A DNA stretch of 64,000 nt from the NCBI GenBank assembly GCA_963576735.1, contig OY755183.1:15829213-15893212 (forward strand). The letters run 5' to 3'. Origin of the DNA: Bedellia somnulentella. Taxonomy: Eukaryota > Arthropoda > Insecta > Lepidoptera > Bedelliidae. A model generated the notes under the pieces. It saw only the letters and a list, made by a program, of their open reading frames with translations. It was not told the DNA's origin and made no database searches. Shown in pieces: positions 43,043 through 53,600 of the stretch; within the stretch, counting starts at the first letter, position 1, and the number at the start of each line of letters is the position of its first letter. The translations under genes and the position numbers were made by a program.

Positions 43043-43515
43043 AACATTCTAATTAAAATCATTTTTTTTAGTTTTTTATATATTCTACTCACGGGTTCAT
43101 CAGTTAGTATTTTTAGTCTTTCCTTCGTGTATATAGTTATAATATTACACTTTGTGATACATATATTTAAGTCTAGTCTCAGTCACCTAAGTTGTAAAAA
43201 GTTTAATAGAAACTTCTGAGCGAGGTTGACGAACGAAGATTATATCACAGAATTCATGTGTTATGGTTATATTTGGTATTGAAATTAAAACTTTATTTGA
43301 ATGTGCTTGAAATAACTTATGATTTGAAAGGAAACTAACACGTTTTTTTCATTTTTTAACTATTGTATGCAAATCAACTGTCAATTTTAGTTTACAATAC
43401 TAAAGATTTTATCCTTCTACCCGAGCTATCTGTATGAATTAAAATATTTTCGGTACGTTCAAGATCTTAAGAACTTTGTTCTAGCTATAAGTAGTACGAG
43501 CAATGGTTTACGGCG
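43043..43515. other. No gene seen
   Basis: AT-rich. The 61-codon frame beginning at 43034 starts inside the element T tail and has no recognisable domain. Confidence 0.45.
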
Positions 43516-43745
43516 GCGTCCCCTGTGGGAACAGCAAAGATATACTGGCCAGTACACCCTGCTGTGTACCAACTTTGAATTTGTATTTATGCTTAGCTAG
43601 AGAAACATTTCGATACCGCGATGTACGATTTTTTATGACGCTGCTAGTATGCGAGTGAGTTCGCCGTCTAGCGGTCGCCACAACCCCATATAATTGGTGA
43701 TCCCGAATATTCCCGAAGGTATTCCCTGAATAAATGCTTGCCTTG
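43516..43745 (+). repeat. Possible LTR end with primer-binding site
   Basis: ATAATTGGTGATCCCGAATA at 43690 resembles the junction between an LTR and a tRNA primer-binding site (TGGTGATCCCGA). The sequence before it (ACTGGCCAGTACACCCTGC to CGCCGTCTAGCGGTCGCC) is single-copy in the window. No gag or pol frame follows, so a solo or truncated LTR is the most I can propose. Confidence 0.3.
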
Positions 43746-43817
43746 AACAATGATAGTTTTCCACTCCTGGCAACTCAAAAGTTAAAAAGATTTATTTATT
43801 AGTGAAATAATAAAATG

Positions 43818-44015
43818 TCTTTAACTCAAACGTTAACGCCGTATATAAACGAAGGGGTTGACAGAGGTACTAATACATTGTCACGCGACATTGTCACCTG
43901 TTGTTGAGAGTACCCACTTGTTGCTTTGACAGTGTACTCACGTGATAGGGGGAAGGCCTATCTCCGTTATGGACGAATGCACTGTCACATGACTAAGTAC
44001 AACTTCACCGTGGTT
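43818..44015 (-). repeat. SINE-B partial copy
   Basis: CTCAAACGTTAACGCCG through ACATGACTAAGTACAACTTC. The tRNA-side part is missing. Confidence 0.8.
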
Positions 44016-44127
44016 GTCCTCTACTAAATTTTCGATTCACATTGGATCTATAGATATTTTTCACCAATTTAGTAAAATCGATCATCTCTATGTCTTTGTG
44101 TCCAAACCATCACAAAAGTCCTTTTTC

Positions 44128-44770
44128 TAAATTATACTCACGCCCATTATTTCCATTAGGGTAGGCAGAGACTATCAATCGCCACTTTGCACAATATTGA
44201 AAAATCTCTCTGGCTTCCCTTACGTTCGTTACTATTTTATTCTTATATATATGAGTACTCTTTTGTTCTTGACTTGAAGCAAAACGTGGGTACTCTGAAC
44301 ACCATGTGTAATGTAACGTGACGTACAGAAGTATTAGTACCTCTGCCAACCCCTTCAAGGATATTCGACGTGAACGTTTGAGACTCTTTGAGTCTTTTAT
44401 TCTTCTCATTTTCAGCCTTTAGTAAAACGTTTTCCACCGATTCTAGAAACGTTTTACGGAGCCGTCCACTTCTAACAGTACCATACACATTTTTCAAACT
44501 ATTTTACAATAACATCTTTCACGAATCACACTATTTTTCGCTCGATCATATCAACTACAATGATATTTTTTCTGCGGCACCTCGTCGCTACTGCATTCAC
44601 TCTACTCTCATGATATTTCTGCCACATCCAATATTCGCTACTATACATAAGCGAAGGAACAAGAACAGCATCATGCATAATTGCCATTTGGGGCCCCGAT
44701 TGACTAGTCACAAGGTTAGTCACCAATCCATTAGCCGCATTACCCTTTTTGAGCCGAAAAAACAAAACCC
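44128..44770 (-). pseudogene. LINE-A reverse transcriptase, C-terminal part, longest copy here
   Basis: Reading down the - strand, 44765-44526 encodes MAIMHDAVLVPSLMYSSEYW...RVNAVATRCRR, typical of the region after the RT palm. Next comes a decayed stretch with GSGRLRKTFLESVENVLLKA-like sequence, then TNVREARE...KWRLIVSAYPNGN at the 3' end. Frameshifts and a SINE-B fragment interrupt it. It shows what precedes the C-terminus in LINE-A. I cannot assign the clade with confidence. Confidence 0.8.
44267..44380 (+). repeat. SINE-B 3' fragment inside LINE-A
   Basis: AGCAAAACGTGGGTACTCTG through GATATTCGACGTGAACGTTTG. It is flanked by CTCTTTTGTTCTT and GTCTTTTATTCTT, probably a diverged target-site duplication of LINE sequence. 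Confidence 0.75.
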
Positions 44771-45214
44771 TCTTAGTTTCGTCATTTCTGTCTGTATGTG
44801 CGTTTGTGGCAGCAATTTATTTCTAATACTATTGAGACTACGTGGTTTGAAAATTAATAGGTAGACGTAAACTGCAAACTACTTCTAGGTTTTTAAAGAA
44901 TATGAAATATAGAATATTTTTTAACAAAAAGAAAACCGACTTTATAGTTGAAAAATCAACCGAAAATAAACAATCAAGCACTAAAAAGTAAGATATAAGT
45001 TTTTTTTATTCAATATGAGTACTGTGATTAATACCTTAGAAATTTCTTTATTCCACACGCGTCAGTTCAACCTACCTAAATCTTAAAATTCTCTTTAATT
45101 AATTTGTGAGTCGGTGCCAGCCTGCGTGATAATCGAAAATAAGTGTGTATTTCGCACTTCATGTACATGTACAATGTAGGATACCTATATGGTATGGTAG
45201 GCTATAGATATACC
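44771..45214. other. No gene seen
   Basis: AT-rich sequence without recognised features. Confidence 0.5.
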
Positions 45215-45320
45215 GTAACGTCTCCGTGGCGTAGCGGTATAACTAACTACTATGAATATTTAATTAGAACTATTATGAATCAATCGTCCCGGGTTCATAT
45301 CTCAGGTATTTCAATCTTTT
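45215..45320 (+). repeat. Degenerate tRNA-headed SINE
   Basis: An A-box-like CCGTGGCGTAGCGGTATAAC and a B-box-like CCGGGTTCATATCTC, 70 bp apart because of an AT-rich insertion, followed by a poly-A-like run. Confidence 0.55.
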
Positions 45321-45338
45321 TGTAAAAAAAAAGTTTTG

Positions 45339-45428
45339 TTAGCTTAAAATAGCACTATATATAATAATAGCAAGCACTATCCCTTCAATTTAGCGATTTT
45401 TTTGGATGGAGATCCACCACTAATCATC
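45339..45428 (+). repeat. SINE-A 5' half, decayed
   Basis: TTAGCTTAAAATAGCACTA and GGATGGAGATCCACCACTAA. A GC-rich patch at 45480-45525 follows without a frame. Confidence 0.5.
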
Positions 45429-45736
45429 CCTATATTGCCGAGCAATCGCTGCAAGTTCTCCCAATATCATCAACGGTCAGTGTAGGGGGCAGCACCGGGC
45501 CGCCGCCGCAGCGCCAAACTACTATCCGTATCTGTACTTACTAAAGATATTTTCATTTCTGAACATAAAAACTTGGTATATTTGTTTCATGATTCTTATG
45601 AACAATTAAAAAGGAATTTTTGGAACTCAACACCTAACGGGTTGATATAGCAAATGAAAGTTAATATAGAGTTTTTTTTTACATTTTATAATAAAACTTG
45701 GTGCGATTGAATTTATGAAATCCATCTATCAATCAT

Positions 45737-45985
45737 TCATGAGTATATGCTAACAACCATAAATGCCATAAAAGTGTAGCCAGAGTTAAGGTATTCAAAA
45801 GGGTATTCAGAGATGCTAATTCTTCATCCAATTTTGGAAATAGATTAATAAAAGATAGTTTAATCAAGGTTGTTAGTGATGCTTCACAAACTGAATCGCC
45901 CAACAATCACTTAAAAAGTCTCGATGTCCTTTATGTCATTAACAACGCCCGCGGGATTATAAATATAAAACACAGAGTTGAGATA
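45737..45985 (-). repeat. SINE-A, strongly decayed full-length copy
   Basis: Landmarks in order: CATGAGTATATGC, AAGTGTAGCCAGAG, GGTTGTTAGTGATGC, GAATCGCCCAACAATCAC. Confidence 0.65.
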
Positions 45986-45999
45986 GTGTTTCGGTATTT

Positions 46000-46066
46000 T
46001 GGTATTATGTAAACTGGATGCAAAAAATGAAGTCCACGCGGACGAAGTCGCGGGGCAAAAAGCTAG
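46000..46066 (+). mobile_element. Helitron 3' end
   Basis: CCACGCGGACGAAGTCGCGG forms a CGCG-stem hairpin about 10 bp before a terminal CTAG at 46063-46066. The 5' end was not found. Confidence 0.65.
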
Positions 46067-46316
46067 TAATAAATAAAGGAAAGAAACATTTCGACACAGG
46101 CGGGAATCGAACCCGCGACCTCGGGTATACGCCCCCGTCGCTCTACCAATGGAGCTACCGTGTCAATGGATGCCAGCGCGAAATTCTTCTATCCTTTATT
46201 TCTTTTACACGTTTAAGTAGTGAAGGTTCGATTCCCGCCTGTGTCGAAATTTTTCTTTCCTTTATTTTTTCTAAATTTATTAGTAATAATGCCCACATGA
46301 GGTTTTCATGAATAAA
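46067..46316. repeat. Element T, compound foldback
   Basis: First an inverted unit whose - strand 46093-46164 folds as a tRNA: acceptor GACACGG/CTGTGTC, D stem GCTC/GAGC, T arm GCGGGTTCGATTCCCGC. Then a + strand unit resumes at GGTTCGATTCCCGCCTGTG (46227) and continues through CTTTCCTTTATTTTTTC to GCCCACATGAGGTTTTCATG. The second unit lacks its tRNA 5' half. Confidence 0.75.
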
Positions 46317-47000
46317 AAGATTTAAAACATATGGTGAACCGAAAAAAAGATATGAAGTAATGGTTGGACATTTCAGCATTATCTGCTGTCAAAAAAAATG
46401 ATACGCAAGGTCCTCTTTCTCTAAAGTCTAGCAACTTGTTTTATTTCAATTCCTACCATCCACTTGTGCCTATAAATATAAGGTGAAGTTAGATAGACTA
46501 TCTACAAGAATGGCTTTTCTTATAGTCAGAGCATAACCAAATGTTATAGTTAAAAAGGGCATTTGTGACCACACATGCTTGACTAAGCATAGTGGAAACC
46601 GACTGGTTTTATGCAAAAATCCACCTAACTTCAGTGGGAATACTTTGAAAAACAATGAAAATAAAAGATATTGTATTATCTGTGTAACTCTTTCAATTCC
46701 CGATCTTTTCGGTGCGGCCCTCGTATATCATCCCTCGAAGAACAAGAGAATTCAGGTGGACGTGGGTGACTCCTATGCCATTCATGAAAATTAAATGCCA
46801 TCTGAGAGATCACTGTTGAGGCAGAGGCACGTTTGATATATTCATTGTCTTCAAACGATTTAAGCTCATGGGTTGGTAAGCACTTGGGTTGGGCCAATCC
46901 ATTCGGTGTGAAAAGTAAAATCATGTTGCGATGAGTAGCATTCGGAGAGTTAGCTACGTACATAGCTGCGTGAAAAGTATTCTACCTATGTGTTGCCGGT
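46317..47000. other. No gene established
   Basis: Frames on the - strand (46963-46676, with EWHRSHPRPPEFSCSSRDD) and around 46470-46655 are longer than average but unrecognised. They may be remnants of an old mobile element or gene fragment. Confidence 0.4.
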
Positions 47001-47582
47001 TATGAGCTTATGAGTGACGAATAAATACTAATAATAACGAGGCTGCGAGTCACTCTACGCCCAATTTAGACAATGTTATGTTATGAGTTTCACTGCAAAT
47101 TGGAATCGGCACACATTATAGCACGCAGAAAGCAACTAACAACAGACAAAGAAACAAAGTGTGGTCTTACATTCTAAAAAGATAACAAACAACTGAGAGC
47201 CGATGGATGAGAGCAACAGCAGTGAAAGATGGTCATTGTACCTAAATATCATCTATTTCCAGCTCGGGAACTTCCAAAATGGGTCTTTTGGATGAAGCGG
47301 TGATAGCGAATATTGATCTGTCTGATTTCAAATCATTTCATACTGGCTCACAATGTCTGGAAAGCAGGGCCGTACAACAATTATAAAAAAAATAATCCAT
47401 AAACCGTCAATGTCAAACAAATCAAATGTCAATTTGACAAATTATTATTTATTTATGGTGTAATGTAAATCGTTGTTATTTCGGTAAAATTGCATTGCAT
47501 TGCTGTTAAAAATTGCCCAAATAAATTGTAAATGGGCAATAATTATGTGTATCATCGTATAAAAAGCTAAAGATCAATAAAT
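47001..47582 (+). promoter_or_regulatory. vir upstream region
   Basis: Presumed promoter and 5' UTR of vir. TGTCAAATTTGACA-type symmetry (TGTCAATTTGACA) occurs near 47427. A TATA-like TATAAAAAG at 47558 lies only 17 bp before the ATG, too close to serve this start. The transcription start was not located. Confidence 0.4.
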
Positions 47583-47645
47583 ATGGCGGCGTCAGAACTG
47601 CCCGATTTACTTTTTCTGGACACCTTCTCACACGATACTAGCGAA
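47583..47645 (+). CDS. vir: vir coding exon 1
   Basis: 21 codons, MAASELPDLLFLDTFSHDTS plus E, then GAA|GTAATA. The start is chosen because LLFLDTF is the conserved beginning of the family. Confidence 0.93.
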
Positions 47646-50600
47646 GTAATATCTCTGAAAATACGGGATCTTGTTTTCTCAAAAAATACTTGTTTCGTTA
47701 ACAGATTTAATGTTTTCAGGAATTGAATTTAGACTTAGTGCAATTTCCTAAATCGGTGTTTGTACGGGAGATTCGGATAATTCCCCTCGGTGCACGTGTT
47801 GAGGGCGATTTCCCAGGCGGTGTAAGATTGGGTGCCACAAATCCGACAAAGTTTCACATTGACTTCTTCGTGAATGATCTGAGCAAGCCAGGAGCATGTA
47901 CATTCGAGGGCCTTGGCAGTATTGACTATTGCCAGAATGGTCAAATACATATGGAGTGTGAAGCTCCTAGTAAAATACCAACTGATGGTCTTGTTCTAAA
48001 AGGTATGTTTATTTTGGTTTCTATTATTAAAATCTGTTTAATGATATCTTTCTGAACAAAAACGGAACTGCCTTCACAGAAATTTGATGGAAACTCATCT
48101 ATTCCCTACTAACGGAGTAATCATGTAACACACACACAAAAACAAACATACAATCAATTTGAGTACCTCCTTAATTTGAACGTTTTGTTCATGAAAACCT
48201 CATGTAGGGATTATCAATACATAGTATAAAACAAAGTCGCTTTCGCTGTATGTCCGTATGTATGCTTAGATCTTTAAAACTACGCAACAGATTTTGATGC
48301 GGTTTTTTTTAATAGATAGAGTGATTCTTAAGGAAGGTTTGCATGTATAATAAATGCATAATATGGTAGAGAAACACTGATAAATTTAAAGGTTTCTAAT
48401 GTGATGTCGTAAATAAGCACGTTTTTTTGCGCTTATATTGCAAACGATGGCTGAACCCTATGAGATAGACCAAAATAATGTACTACAGTATTGTTCACCT
48501 CAAAAAGTTCAACAAAAAAGTCCGCGATGGTATATGTCTATCTCTTAGGGATAACCCAGCATAACCATTTTTATTCTTTACTAAAAAATGGTTATTTACG
48601 AAGTGATTTTAACCAATACAGCATTAATCCTTATCCAATTTAGTACCTTAAATAAATTGTGCATTTATTATAGATCAATATGCTTTTTACAGCATGTAAC
48701 TTAAGTGAATATTATCGAAGATATTACAAATTTAAACTGCAGGGTCGTAGTTGTTTGCGCCGGGCGGCGCGTGCCTATAAATAGCGCGTCGATGGCCGCG
48801 CTTCGCCTTATAGCCCTTTATGATTTGCAGCGATCGCACGCGTTTATCGGAGCTCTCTAGCGAGGAAAATATCAAGAATTAAACATGTTTGTATTGGCTA
48901 ATGACAAAAAAGCTGTGAACGTTGTGTATAAGGACATTCTGTAGTAGGTATATTTTGCTATGCACCCGTGCGAAGCCGGGGCGGGTCGCTAGTTACTAAT
49001 AAATAAAGGAAAAAATAGGGAAGGAAAGGGGGCGCATACCCGGACGTCATGGGTTTGATCCCTGCTGGCGTCGAAATATTTCTTTCCTTTATTTATGAGT
49101 GCCTCCTTTTTCGAAGTCTGTCCCAAAGTCATTAATATATTACAATAATAAATTGATAGTGTACAGCCATACAGGTTAAGTACAGCACTTCTATATCCTT
49201 GCAGAGTCATTGTTGTAATGAATGATGAGAAAATCATTTTTGACTCTCCTCTCATAATAATTAACCATATCGCTTCCCTATATGCCTTAACATGACAGAT
49301 ATTACACCCCGTTTAGGTTTATTATGCTATAAATTTATGACGGCAAGAAAAAAAGAGTACAATGGTGTGTGTAAAAGGGAATGAGTGTGTGTCCTTAGTA
49401 TTGTGGATTCCATTCCATACTAGCCCTATTAAAGTGATAAAAATTAATGTATTTGATATTTTTGCCAATTTGTAAATTTGATCTTAATTGCAATATTGTG
49501 AAGATAGAAGATATGTTTTATCACATATTTGCATTGGAAACTTTTGCTTAACATCTAAAATAAAGCATTTAGACTGCTTATTATTACAGTCTTAGTTTGG
49601 ACAAAAATGGTTAAAATTTTTATGTTTGCCAATTAATATTTGAAATAGATTCTGTGCAGTTAATAATTAATAACTTTATCAAAAATACACCATAGTTAAG
49701 ACTCAAATACCAGAATGAATGAAAATAAGACAATTATTTTGACTCATGTTTGATGCCAAAACTGTGAGTGGTGTCTGTGAGAGGTGCCTTTGTTGACATT
49801 TATGCTATAACGTTTGTCACTTAATGCCAATCTATGTGCTTATATATCTATGCACCCACTCCACTTTGCTTCACTCAGCTCTACAACACCTGTACAGTAC
49901 ATGTACAACCCTAACCTAACCTATTTTTTTTCCAATGCTTGTGTGAATATCCTATACAACATTTAATATGATATGAAACATACTTTAAACAACATATGAA
50001 TTTTAGCTCAGTTACATAGCAATATTTCATAAAACATAGTGTCATTAATTCATTGCCGTGAATTAATGACAGAATAGCGTTGGGTTAGAATAGCACTACC
50101 CCGTTTCTACCTATGGGTGTACGTAAAAGGTGACTAATAGTATTGGGGCTTTAAAGGGATTTTTGGGCTATGCGGTTGGAGACCCATCACCAACAACCTT
50201 TACTTTACCATATTTTCCCGACTCAACTTTCCAAAAGTGGCTGAGGAATTTCTGATCTGGCTACCCCTTCTTGGAATTTATAGCCGTGAGTATATGTATG
50301 TATTAGTTTTTGGGACATTAGCCTGTTCATTTGTTTAGGTCTGTCTTCTTGAAGTGTGCATTCAGTATTGTTCTCAATCTAAAGTAGGTTCTTATATGAA
50401 AGGCGGTCATACTTTATCTTCACAGTTCTCTCTAATAAATAATATAAGAAATGAAAACTAGAAACTTGAAATTAGTAAACATATTTTTTTCAATTGCCTT
50501 TATCAAATTTATTTTAATGTAATATATTTAAAATAGATGTTATACTGATTTTACTTATCATTAGTTATTTTTTATATGTCTACTTTGGGTTTTCAAAGCA

Positions 50601-53600
50601 TATGGATTTCAAAAGAACTTGTGAGAAAATCCAAATCTCACATCTTTCCCAAGTCAACCAGATATCAATTTCGCTGAAAATTTGGAAGTTTGGAACATTT
50701 AGAACACAGGCCTGATGACACAAATCAGTTATATTTACCATATAATTGCTAATATTATACATTACATACATGTATATACTAACTGGTATAAATCGCAAAA
50801 AAGTGTAGCCAAAGTTTCAGACCTTGATGTCACTTTTGGAATTTGAGTGGAGAAAAGATAGTTCAATTAAAGACGCTTACTGAAGGGTTTCTAACCACAT
50901 CGCCCAATGATCACTTAAAAAGCCCCAAAACTTATCGTACAACACCAACAAGTAAAAAATGGTTTGTGCTATTCTAAGCCAACACATCAATCTATTTAGC
51001 GGTTTTGCTATATAATGTAATTAATTTTTGCAGGTTGTTACACAACTATCACATTAGCTGTTTACGGAAATCTAACTCAAGTCATCAGTGAATCACCTAG
51101 AATCGCCGCAAACCCTCCGCAAATCGCGCCCAAGCAAAGTTTGCCGCGTGATGTTACTACAGTCTCAGCCAGTAGTGTACAACCCCCTCCTGAATGGAAC
51201 CAAGGTCCTACAAACCCGATACCAACTTACACAGGAAATGTCGCAACTGTTAACCCTGAGCCATACGGACCCAGCAATTATCCAGAAAATTATGAACAAC
51301 CAGTGTATAGAAGTGATTATTATGAAGCTGATGCGCCGAAAGATCCCAGAATGTTTCACACAGACAGCACTGAATGGGAGAAGGAGCGTATTCCATTGGC
51401 CGGTGAAAAGAGTCCTCGACTGGACGAACGTGATAGAGAAAGACGTGAAGGTAGAAGCCGCAGAAGGTCTATCAATAAGAGTAGGGAATCTTCAAGACAT
51501 CGAGATAGAAGTGTCGATAGGATACGCTCACGTTCAAGAAGTCGTGACAGAGATTATATAGTGAAAGGAGAATACAGACCATTGAGTCGATCAAGATCCC
51601 GAAGCATCGATAGGGAACGTCATAGATCAGTTGATCGTGATTGGGATAGATCATCATTTAAAAAGGATGACTTCCGACGTCGCCGAGGAAGTTCTTATGA
51701 TCGTTCGCGAGCAGGGTCTTATGACAACAGATCGGGTTCTTATGACCGAAGATCGCCTTTTGACAAGCGCCCGTCGTACGAACGTAAGCGACTGTCACCT
51801 TATGAGAAAAGAGGCTCATCTTATGAAAGAAGAGCACCTTCTTACGAAAAACAGTATGATAAAAAACGACATTCACCGTATAATAGGATACGAAGATCTA
51901 GTTTCGGTAGCAGGTCTCCCAGCAGAGATGATCCTAGAAAGAGGCCTAGAACTCCTGGTGAAGTAAGTCGACGACCGATATCACCTAGAGATAGTAAAGC
52001 TAGTCCGATACGACCCGAAGATGATTTTGACAGAAGTGGAAAACAAATTCCAAGAGTTGAGTTTTATCATCAGACTTACAGACACAAGTCCTCAATTCGT
52101 AGTCCTTCGCAAGAAGCTGAGACTCCATCGTATGATGCACAGAATTCGACTCTTGTTACTGTTCCCATTGTAGACAATCCTCCAAAGCCAACGATCGAAT
52201 CACCGATACCGAATCCAGAAGATGAGAAATCTATGGATGCTGAACAATTTGAACCTATTCTATCAGATGAAGATATTTGTGATGATATCGAGCCTTCGTT
52301 TATGGACGTTGATTACGAAATAAATGATTATTGTGATGCCGAGGACATAATAAAGTATTTTAATCCATTCAAAACAGAATGGACTCAGTACGAAAATGTT
52401 AACAAAGTGCATTTGTTAGCAAAAGTAAGACATGATAATGTAAAAGACGTTTTGAATGCTACTTTTGATGAATTATGTGATCTTAGTCCAGATTTGTTCA
52501 AGATATCAGAAATAACTAAAACCGCTAAAGGTCGCGAAGAAAAGTTCATTGCTAGTACCTTTACTGAAATCGATAATATCAATAGAGAAGATTGGGTCCA
52601 CCAATGTGAACAGATAATTGTCTCTTTGATTAATTTATGCACAGAAAGTGACATCATACTTAGAATTTTCCAAAGTAAAGAAAGAAAAGATGAAGCAGCA
52701 GAATTCGTTGACATGTTCGAGCTTCTACTGACATTCTGTAAAATTGGACTTGACTTTGATTTTGCACTGGCCCAACAACAACCAACGTATAAAATCAGAC
52801 ATATGAAGTGTGGTATTCGTCTAGCTGAAGCTCTATTAAGTCACAGATTTAACTCTATAGTAATCACCAAGTTTTTGAATGCAGGCATAGATATATCTAT
52901 GTTGCTCTTGGAAATGTATTCCAAAGAATATATGGCACTGAGCATTCGATTAATGATATTGAAATCTCTTAATGCATGTCTTTCTTCTAAGGAAGCCATC
53001 GAACATATTATGAAAGAAGCATCATACCCAAAGTTAAATAAAAAGGACACCAATAAACCTAAAAACGGATTCGAAGCTCTTGTTAGCATTCTCAAGGCGG
53101 ATCCTTTAGTGCGAATTAAATTCTCAGTTAGCTCGTTGATCAAAAAACTAAATATATATGAGTTGCTGAGCAAACTTCAACAATTGGTTTTGGATTTCAA
53201 TAAAAAGACAGAAGGAAATAATGATCCTGATGATTTAGAATTTACTGAAAAAGATACGGAATTTATTGTTGATTCCTTGAACGAAATACTACATATGTAT
53301 AGATCGCAATGTTTTCATATATCGCAACCAAAACGGTTCTTACCAGTCTCAGCTCAGTTTGATATAAACAAAGATTGCTCGAACGAAGTACTCCTTGACT
53401 TTTTTAAAGCGCATAAATTTTTGGAGATCTGTTTATATTTGTTAACGAGTCCATCGACTTCTAACAATTTGGTCATAACTAGCCCTATATACGATTTACT
53501 TCATGAATTAATATTTTCTCGGAATGGTTTAAATTATCTGTACAGCAATATGGATATAAGTGAATTGTTGTTTAAAACACTGATGCATCCTTATGGGCAA

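Noticed and set aside
46093..46164. Functional tRNA gene
   Set aside because: Complete acceptor, D and T stems, but only a 4-bp anticodon stem with an 8-nt loop, and the sequence recurs within a repeat. Treated as element T.
46676..46963. 95-codon open frame on - with a proline/arginine-rich middle
   Set aside because: Suggestive composition but no domain I can name. I describe it under the unassigned region and do not call a gene.
47170..47345. Short - strand frame ending KRPILEVPELEIDDI, upstream of vir
   Set aside because: Looks coding-like, but the possible acceptors give immediate stops in most frames and no neighbouring exon was found.
47558..47566. TATAAAAAG as the vir TATA box
   Set aside because: Only 17 bp before the start codon, so transcription would begin inside the coding sequence.
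51088..51561. 157-codon frame on + at the start of vir exon 3
   Set aside because: A shadow in another frame of the real exon. The virilizer frame has conserved motifs and correct splice phases.
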